Below are positions 55,001 through 64,000 of a DNA stretch of 64,000 nt, in pieces. This stretch comes from Azorinus chamasolen (lineage: Eukaryota; Mollusca; Bivalvia; Cardiida; Solecurtidae). Location: positions 72,872,106 to 72,936,105 of the forward strand of contig OY755243.1 in assembly GCA_963576725.1 (NCBI GenBank), written 5' to 3'. A program made the position numbers and the translations under genes. Under the pieces are notes generated by a model. The model did no database searches, was not told where the DNA came from, and saw only the letters and a program-made list of their open reading frames with translations. Position 1 is the stretch's first letter. Every line of letters begins with the position of its first letter.

Positions 55001-55462
55001 AATAAATTTGACTGCAATACAACGGCGACTGTCGTCGTTCTCTAAAGTTTAGTATCTATGAAGGCGACCTCTTAAATCCAGAAATGGAAGGAGGACGTCC
55101 GATATTTGTACTATTTCGTTTTTGTCGTACCCTTTATTACTTCTATACATGCACTTTACCACTGTATTTGCCATCGTGGTTGTTGTAGATTAGTCGGAGA
55201 GGGGATACGTTTATTTACACTGTTTGTCTTTTAGTGTGGGGATGGAATAAGTGTGAGGTTGAGCGCCCATAAACCGGTTAGTTTAAACATATTTTATTTC
55301 ATAATATCCAGAAATGGGGTTGGGCAACAAGTTCTTCCAACTTAGATAAAGCCCTTCCCCTACAGCGAATGGAATAATATAGTACAAAGTAAAATGACAG
55401 TCACACAAATATACGCATATAAATTCAAAGGATCAGAGTGAGAGTGAGTGAGTAGGTGAGGG

Positions 55463-55494
<32 letters not shown>

Positions 55495-55506
55495 GGACGG
55501 ACGGAG
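52024..55506 (+). mobile_element. Repeat block, copy 2 (A with nested element, A, foldback, GA tract)
   Basis: Family A with GGAC-tail insertion 52,024-52,525, family A 53,182-53,436, left mariner-like end at 53,641, a single family A unit at about 54,168-54,585, foldback 54,594-54,745 and the shortened GA tract at 55,469-55,506. Compared with copy 1 it lacks one ~465-bp duplication unit and the right mariner-like end. Confidence 0.7.
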
Positions 55507-57243
55507 GGACAATCAGACAGGCAGCGGATGGGGTGAAGGAGGGGATTGGGGGTTGGACGGGAGCGAGAGAGACAAAGACAGATAGACAACATACAGAGGT
55601 CAGGGCTAGATCTCATGAGAATTTGTTTCAGGTAAATAAGCATATCCTCACCCTTATCGTGCTGAAAAATACTGCCTACATTCTGAAAAGTTGCATTTGT
55701 AGCTTACTTCTAATTCTTACAAGCGTTTGACATTGGTGCCTGAGTGTCGAACAGCTGAGAAACCTGGTGAGATATCGAGTAAATTCGGTGTCTCATCGAA
55801 ATCCAAACAATTTGCAAATACGAGTCTGATCGCGCTGATAAGGGTCAATACATTATTGTAAATGGCTTCCTGTTGAGATTTAGACCGGTGTCCCGCTGTT
55901 ATCTTATCTGGTGACTTACCGCCGTGATATATGGTATTGTTTAGCTGTGTCAGTTACAGTCCACTGATTGATTGACCAATTAAACCATTAGGGAGGTGAC
56001 CTGACTTGTGGTCATTTTTGATTGGACATCTTTGAAGATAGAGGCATATCTTCAGCCTCGAGAAAGAAAAGCAGTAGCTTTTCCGTAGACATTTTTAAAC
56101 TGATTTGATTGTCACACAGGGTTAAATATAACTGATTCGCAATTAATGGCCATGGGTAATTTGTTAAAAAGTCGAACGACGGTCATCTTCCTAATTAATC
56201 TTTTGTCTGTGTGTACAAGTTAATGCCTGTAAACACAACTCGAAGTAAAAACTGCTTGTAATGTTTTAGGCATATAAATCCATAGATTTTGAGAATGTAA
56301 TAAATTTATCTTTAACCCTTTTCCTATTTAGTATTCATGTAAGAGAGAATGACAGCATAAATATTTATCAACACAATTTTTATATTGTAAACGTTTCAAG
56401 CGATTTTATTTTGCCTTGATAAAAACTGTAGAATCAGATCTATATCATACCAAACGCATACAGAGCAGACCCTGATCAGACAGTTCATGTTTGCACCATC
56501 AGAACTGGGTATACACTTTAATTCCCTTTTATTCCCATAACTATGCCTTTCTACGCCTTTGCAAACAGTGTAGATCCATATCAGACGGGGTCATTTTACT
56601 TCGTTACACCGGCAAGTCGTCTGTTTTACAGCTTACCAGCATACCAAACATAAACAGCAGAAAACACTACGTTTACGTAACAGAATAATTTTCATTTACT
56701 ACAGATGCAAAACAATAATTTTACAATTAATTCACATATAAATTAATATAAATAAAATACTATAGCAAAAAATACAGCATCTTTACTTTTCGAAGCGTTG
56801 CCTCGATCGTCCGCCCGCCGATATTTACACTGCCGACCCAGTACTTTTAAAATACTATATGTACATGTAACGGAGTCTTTTTTGGTTTTAGAGATCTAAA
56901 ATATTTCTTATAGAATTGATCCACATAGAATTACATTTTCATTGAACAAAAACGTCCATAATGCTTTCATTTAAAGGTCAAGTAAACAGGCAGGACACTT
57001 TTTCGTAAATATTTGATAAATGGGTACCTTGTACGACGTAGTTTCGAAAACACAAAAAAATACAGTCATATCGCACATAGCAGCTGTCATATATCACCGA
57101 TAAGTAAGCACTGGCTGATTTTGGTCGTTCGCTTATCTCCCTTGTGATGACGTCACTTGTGACATTCGCTATAAATGTCGAACTAGATATCGTATAGAAA
57201 ATAATCGCACGTAATGTACTTCTGCTTCGTTTTGAGTGCTAAA

Positions 57244-57442
57244 ATGGTAATTTGTGCTGCCTACGGGTGTATCCCTGCCTATGGGTGTAGCTCCTAATCC
57301 GACAGAGGCTAAATAGGATTATTTAAATTACCAAAGGACGAGAAGTTCAAGAAAACGTGATGTGATTTACATTTTGTCTCAATGGCTGTTTTCCGTGAAA
57401 TTTATACTAGAGAAGCAGTGGATGACTTGAGTCTACAATTAT
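57244..57442 (+). pseudogene. THAP-type pseudogene fragment, copy 2
   Basis: Same start, same internal duplication and same stops as 27,407-27,605, with a single base change visible near 57,400. The shared stops show the gene was dead before the two 20-kb copies diverged. Confidence 0.5.
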
Positions 57443-58655
57443 AAAAAAGGATGTGCTACATTCTGTTATAAATGTGACTTAGGTCTAGCACTGTAGGTTA
57501 ATGGGCTTTTTCTTCGTGGAAAATTATTCTATACAAACGTTTTGTTAACAGCGTAAACCCAAATCACGCAGGAACTGTCTGATCAGGATATGCTCTGATT
57601 GCTAAGTCCGAAGACTTATTTCTTTAGATTCGATCAGGGTTGTCTAGCGTATCTGTAACCCCTGTAATGAATATTCATGAGGTCATGAAATCTTTAATAA
57701 ATATTCTTAAGAGAAAAAATGATTAATAAACATGATTTGGCACTGCTGGCAGCAGACACCTAATTTGCTTTAAAATAAATTTCCCAATCCTTCTATTCTT
57801 ATATAAACGGCTTCACGCGCGTTTGCAAATAGAGTAGATCCAGATCGGACAGTTCCTGTAAGAGCTGTCTGATCAGGTTCTGCTCTGTTTGCTGATGAAA
57901 TTTTGTTGATCTATTCCTAATTGATTTGTCAGAGCCAATGATCTATTTGAAAAGCTTACATTGTGAAAAAAGCCTTTAGATCTTCTTCATGAATTTTCGT
58001 GTAAGAAATAATGATTTCATGGAGAGGTAATGATATATGAGCACATGCTATGGCAGTAATTGTACAACCAGACCTACCGGTATATTATTTCATAAGCAAA
58101 TCGACAAGAACCTGATCAGAAGCTGTCTGATCTGGATCTACTCTGTTTGTAAATTTGTTTCAATACGTTTGATCTGGGTCTACTATGTTTGCATTGGCAT
58201 AAACAGGCACGTGGAATGAAGGGTTTATATTCGTGAAATGATTTACTCACACATATATTTTCATCAGGGAAATAGTTTATCATAAATATGATCCTTTTTG
58301 AAATTTTGGAACATGGACAATTTTCACCATAAATCCATAGCAAAAAAGTCATTTACGGAATTGTTCATTGGATGCGTTTTATAGTTTTACTGATTATTAC
58401 CTACATCATGCCCAAAACTAACTTTGAGGCACCATGACCGCAATGATTGATTCTTTTGACAAGTTACCACAGCTACATAAAGGAATGCAACAATACGTAA
58501 TATACAGGAAGCGGGTTTTATGGCCTTGCAATAATCATTGTCCCCTGTTGGGTATTTGACAAAAGGCCACTATGATAACTGACATCTGGAGACTGACCCT
58601 GCATGGGGCATTTCATGTGTAATATGGCTTAGTACAATATGGCCTAAGGCCATTT

Positions 58656-61600
58656 TTCGAAACCTTGATATCAATCGATTTATTGGCTAGGACTGAACAA
58701 CTTTTATTCTTACATATATATTCCATATATCTCCGGTAGCTTGTTATAGGAGAAAATCCAATTCAGTGGGATCTTAGCCAAACAAGGGCAGACAATCCCC
58801 GTGTATATAGCTTAGAATTCCATTTGACCACAGCGCCATACTCTCTGCATTGAAACCTTTCCAACGATATGCTACATGCCTGGGTTTGGTCACATTTGGA
58901 TCAGGACGACACGACCGACAACCACCGGCCTCTCGGCACGAATGTGGGTGGGGTAACAAAATTGAAATATAAAACCGTCATAACTTTTGAACGGAGAAAG
59001 ATAGAAAACCAAAGTAAATTGCAAAGTTGCTCGTCCTGGTAAGATCTATCGATTGATGTCATGTTTACTGGGTTCACTATGCAACTGGTCGAGAACGGAA
59101 CCGAAAACCATTTCCGTCCAAAGTTCGACCCGGCATATCTCAGGATCCATAGGAGATAGAAAAATAGTGCAAACAGTAAATTTGCTTCATTAGACAAGAC
59201 CTGTCGATTGATGTTGTGTTTTTTCACCTAGCTCTTTTTGTTCGGAATTTCGCTCAGGTGCACGATTATGAGGTCCCAGGTTCGAAACCTTGATATCAAT
59301 CGATTTATTGGTAGGACTGAACAACTTTTAATCTTACATATATATTCCATATATCTCCGGTAGCTTGTTATAGGAGAAAATCGAATTCAGTGGGATCTTA
59401 GCCAAACAAGGGCAGACAATCCCCGTGTATATAGCTTAGAAGTCCATTTGACCACAGCGTCATACTCTCTGCATTGAAACCTTTCCAACGATATGCTACA
59501 TGCCCGGGTTTGGTCACATTTGGATCAGGACAACACGACCGACAACCACCGGCCTCTCGGCACGAATGTGGGTGGGGTAACACAATTGAAATATAAAACC
59601 GTCATAACTTTTGAACGAAGAAAGATAGAAAACCAAAGTAAATTGCAAAGTTGCTCGTCCTGGTGAGATCTATCGATTGATGTCATGTTTACTGGGTTCT
59701 CTATGCAACTGGTCGAGAAGGGGACCGAAAACCATTTCCGTCCAAAGTTCGACCCGGCATAACTCAGGATCCATAGGAGATAGAAAAATAGTGCAAACAG
59801 TAAATTTGCTTCATTAGACAAGCCCTGTCGATTGATGTTGCGTTTTTTCACCTGGCTCTTTTGATTCGGAATTTCGCTCTGGTGCACGATTATGAGGTCC
59901 TAGGTTCGAAACCTTAATATCAATCGATTTATTGGCTAGGACTGAACAACTTTTATTCTTACATATATATTCCATATATCTCCGGTAGCTTGTTATAGGA
60001 GAAAATCGAATTCAGTGTGATCTTATCCAAACAAGGGCAGACAATCCCCGTGTATATAGCTTAGAAATCCATTTGACCACATCGTCATACTCTCTGCATT
60101 GAAACCTTTTCAACGATATGCTACAAGCCTGGGTTTGGTCACATTTGGATCAGGACAACACGACCGACAACCACCGGCCTCTCGGCACGAATGTGGGTGG
60201 GGTAACACAATTGAAATATGAAACCGTCATAACTTTTGAACGAAGAAAGATAGAAAATCAAAGTAAATTGCAAAGTTGCTCGTCCTGGTGAGATCTATCG
60301 ATTGATGTCATGTTTACTGGGTTCTCTATGCAACTGGTCGAAAACGGGACCGAAAACCATTTCCGTCCAAAGTTCGACCCGGCATAACCATGGATCCATA
60401 GGAGATAGAAAAATAGTGCAAACATTAAATTTGCTTCATTAGACAAGCCCTGTCGATTGATGTTGCGTTTTTTAACCTAGCACTTTTGGTTCGGAATTTC
60501 GCTCTGGTGCACGATTATGAGGTCCCAGGTTCGAAACCTAAAATCAATTGATTTATTGGCTAGGACTGAACAACTTTTATTCTTACATATATATTCCATA
60601 TATCTCCGGTAGCTTGTTATAGGAGAAAATCGAATTCAGTGGGATCTTAGCCAAACAAGGGCAGACAATCCCCGTGTATATAGCTTAGAAGTCCATTTGA
60701 CCACAGCGTCATACTCTCTGTATTGAAACCTTTCCAACGATATGCTACATGCCTGGGTTTGGTCACATTTGGATCAGGACAACACGACCGACAACCACCG
60801 GCCTCTCGGCACGAATGTGGGTGGGGTAACACAATTGAAATATGAAACCGTCATAACTTTTGAACGAAGAAAGATAGAAAATCAAAGTAAATTGCAAAGT
60901 TGCTCGTCCTGGTGAGATCTATCGATTGATGTCATGTTTACTGGGTTCTCTATGCAACTGGTCGAAAACGGGACCGAAAACCATTTCCGTCCAAAGTTCG
61001 ACCCGGCATAACCATGGATCCATAGGAGATAGAAAAATAGTGCAAACATTAAATTTGCTTCATTAGACAAGCCCTGTCGATTGATGTTGCGTTTTTTAAC
61101 CTAGCACTTTTGGTTCGGAATTTCGCTCTGGTGCACGATTATGAGGTCCCAGGTTCGAAACCTAAAATCAATTGATTTATTGGCTAGGACTGAACAACTT
61201 TTATTCTTACATATATATTCCATATATCTCCGGTAGCTTGTTATAGGAGAAAATCGAATTCAGTGGGATCTTAGCCAAACAAGGGCAGACAATCCCCGTG
61301 TATATAGCTTAGAAGTCCATTTGACCACAGCGTCATACTCTCTGTATTGAAACCTTTCCAACGATATGCTACATGCCTGGGTTTGGTCACATTTGGATCA
61401 GGACAACACGACCGACAACCACCGGCCTCTCGGCACGAATGTGGGTGGGGTAACACAATTGAAATATAAAACCGTCATAACTTTTGAACGAAGAAAGATG
61501 GAAAACCAAAGTAAATTGCAAAGTTGCTCGTCCTGGTGAGATCTATCGATTGATGTCATGTTTACTGGGTTCTCTATGCAACTGGTCGAGAAGGGGACCG

Positions 61601-64000
61601 AAAACCATTTCCGTCCAAAGTTCGACCCGGCATAACTCAGGATCCATAGGAGATAGAAAAATAGTGCAAACAGTAAATTTGCTTCATTAGACGAGCCCTG
61701 TCGATTGATGTTGCGTTTTTTCACCTGGCTCTTTTGATTCGGAATTTCGCTCTGGTGCACGATTATGAGGTCCTAGGTTCGAAACCTTAATATCAATCGA
61801 TTTATTGGCTAGGACTGAACAACTTTTATTCTTACATATATATTCCATATATCTCCGGTAGCTTGTTATAGGAGAAAATCGAATTCAGTGTGATCTTATC
61901 CAAACAAGGGCAGACAATCCCCGTGTATATAGCTTAGAAATCCATTTGACCACATCGTCATACTCTCGGCATTGAAACCTTTTCAACGATATGCTACATG
62001 CCTGGGTTTGGTCACATTTGGATCAGGACAACACGACCGACAACCACCGGCCTCTCGGCACGAATGTGGGTGGGGTAACACAATTGAAATATGAAACCGT
62101 CATAACTTTTGAACGAAGAAAGATAGAAAATCAAAGTAAATTGCAAAGTTGCTCGTCCTGGTGAGATCTATCGATTGATGTCATGTTTACTGGGTTCTCT
62201 ATGCAACTGGTCGAAAACAGGACCGAAAACCATTTCCGTCCAAAGTTCGACCCGGCATAACCATGGATCCATAGGAGATAGAAAAATAGTGCAAACATTA
62301 AATTTGCTTCATTAGACAAGCCCTGTCGATTGATGTTGCGTTTTTGAACCTAGCACTTTTGGTTCGGAATTTCGCTCTGGTGCACGATTATGAGGTCCCA
62401 GGTTCGAAACCTAAAATCAATTGATTTATTGGCTAGGACTGAACAACTTTTATTCTTACATATATATTCCATATATCTCCGGTAGCTTGTTATAGGCGAA
62501 AATCGAATTCAGTGGGATCTTAGCCAAACAAGGGCAGACAATCCCCGTGTATATAGCTTAGAAGTCCATTTGACCACAGCGTCATACTCTCGGCATTGAA
62601 ACTTTTCCAACGATATGCTACATACCTGGGTTTGGTCACATTTGGATCAGGGCAACACGACCGACAACCACCGGCCTCTCGGCACGAATGTGGGTGGGGT
62701 AACACAATTGAAATATAAAACCGTCATAACTTTAGAACGGAGAAAGATAGAAAACCAAAGTAAATTGCAAAGTTGCTCGTCCTGGTGAGATCTATCGATT
62801 GATGTCATGTTTACTGGGTTCTCTATGCAACTGGTCGAGAAGGGGACCGAAAACCATTTCCGTCCAAAGTTCGACCCGGCATAACTCAGGATCCATAGGA
62901 GATAGAAAAATAGTGCAAACAGTAAATTTGCTTCATTAGACAAGCCCTGTCGATTGATGTTGCGTTTTTTCACCTGGCTCTTTTGATTCGGAATTTCGCT
63001 CTGGTGCACGATTGTGAGGTCCCAGGTTCGAAACCTTAATATCAATCGATTGTTTGGCTAGGAATGAACAACTTTTGTTCTTACATATATATTCCATATA
63101 TCTCCGGTAGCTTGTTATAGGAGAAAATCGAATTCAGTGTGATCTTATCCAAACAAGGGCAGACAATCCCCGTGTATATAGCTTAGAAATCCATTTGACC
63201 ACAGCGTCATACTCTCTGCATTGAAACCTTTCCAACGATATGCTACAAGCCTAGGTTTGGTCACATTTGGATCAGGACAACACGACCGACAACCACCGGC
63301 CTCTCGGCACGAATGTGGGTGGGGTAACACAATTGAAATATGAAACCGTCATAACTTTAGAACGAAGAAAGATAGAAAACCAAAGTAAATTGCAAAGTTG
63401 CTCGTCCTGGTGAGATCTATCGATTGATGTCATGTTTACTGGGTTCTCTATGCAACTGGTCGAAAACGGGACCGAAAACCATTTCCGTCCAAAGTTCGAC
63501 CCGGCATAACCTTGGATCCATAGGAGATAGAAAAATAGTGGAAACAGTAAATTTGCTTCATTAGACAAGCCCTGTCGATTGATGTTGCGTTTTTTAACCT
63601 AGTACTTTTGGTTCGGAATTTCGCTCAGGTGCACGATTATGAGGTCCCAGGTTCGAAACCTAAAATCAATTGATTTATTGGCTAGGACTGAACAACTTTT
63701 ATTCTTACATATATATTCCATATATCTCCGGTAGCTTGTTATAGGAGAAAATCGAATTCAGTGGGATCTTAGCCAAACAAGGGCAGACAATCCCCGTGTA
63801 TATAGCTTAGAAGTCCATTTGACCACAGCGTCATACTCTCGGCATTGAAACCTTTCCAACGATATGCTACATGCCTGGGTTTGGTCACATTTGGATCAGG
63901 GCAACACGACCGACAACCACCGGCCTCTCGGCACGAATGTGGGTGGGGTAACACAATTGAAATATAAAACCGTCATAACTTTAGAACGGAGAAAGATAGA
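58656..64000 (+). repeat. 624-bp satellite array, ~8.5 units, runs off the window
   Basis: Unit starts recur every ~624-625 bp (58,656; 59,281; 59,905; 60,530; 61,154 and so on). Units differ at diagnostic sites: GTGGGATCTTAGCC versus GTGTGATCTTATCC, and AACTCAGGATCC versus AACCATGGATCC. Their order suggests repeated two- to three-unit blocks. Short minus-strand frames in every unit are repeat by-products. Confidence 0.95.

Larger units (their letters stand above)
40324..59590 (+). repeat. Segmental direct repeat, copy 2 (19.3 kb)
   Basis: Counterpart of 9,691-29,752. It ends inside the second unit of the 624-bp satellite, where copy 1 switches to unrelated DNA while copy 2 runs on into a long satellite array. 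The low divergence and the pattern of microsatellite-length and single-base differences are what one would expect either from a recent duplication or from two alleles of one heterozygous locus. Confidence 0.95.

Noticed and set aside
62647..63045. Minus-strand frames of 98-132 residues recurring in the 624-bp satellite
   Set aside because: They vary in length between units, are broken in about half of them, and start at different positions, which is not the pattern of a conserved gene.

Overview
The window reads as non-coding, repeat-dominated nuclear DNA of a marine invertebrate, most likely a bivalve mollusc. The grounds are a pearl/Helitron-like element (a ~165-bp tandem core followed by an ACGG/ACAG tail), a tRNA-derived SINE of the type common in bivalves, AT-rich sequence packed with hairpin-bearing MITEs, and a viral-type zinc-finger/packaging-ATPase cassette of a kind I know from lophotrochozoan and cnidarian genomes. 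No host protein gene with exons, no rRNA or tRNA gene and no CRISPR array could be supported. Species-level assignment is not possible by eye.

Layout. (1) 1-9,546 is one giant imperfect palindrome: arms of about 4.45 kb (1-4,440 and 5,087-9,546) around a ~0.65-kb spacer. Each arm carries, transcribed outward, a C2H2 zinc-finger plus A32/FtsK-like packaging ATPase and a 112-residue coiled-coil protein, followed by host-type repeats. The left ATPase is open and the right one is frameshifted. The spacer holds a short Cys-rich ORF and a 47-bp-stem hairpin and is bordered by mirrored (CCA)n/(GGT)n tracts. I interpret it as a partial Polinton/adintovirus-like endogenous element in inverted duplication; no polymerase, integrase, protease or capsid gene is present. 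(2) 9,691-29,752 and 40,324-59,590 are two near-identical direct copies (offset 30,633 bp at the start). They differ by scattered substitutions, by microsatellite and tandem-unit number, and by a few larger indels. This is either a real segmental duplication or two haplotypes placed in tandem by the assembler. (3) 29,753-40,323 lies between them and is a dense field of palindromic MITE-like repeats. (4) 58,656-64,000 is a 624-bp satellite array of about 8.5 units, present as only 1.5 units in the first copy (28,820-29,752).

The recurrent theme outside the palindrome is several families of short elements with a central snap-back hairpin. Family A (TTAA plus CCCTTTCCCT ends), family B (TTAA plus CCCATTCCCTC ends) and family D (TTAA plus CCCTTTCGCTGCCA ends) look like TTAA-targeting (piggyBac-type) non-autonomous elements. 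Family C (TA plus CAGTAAAACCTCTC ends) looks like a pogo/Tc1-mariner-type MITE. Family E shares the hairpin of D. Strikingly, A, B and C have unrelated stems but nearly the same apex, GCTCC-N4-GGAGC. There are chimeric, apex-duplicated and apex-deleted elements whose joints fall at that apex.

All identities, counts and family assignments are by eye; no search or alignment program was run.
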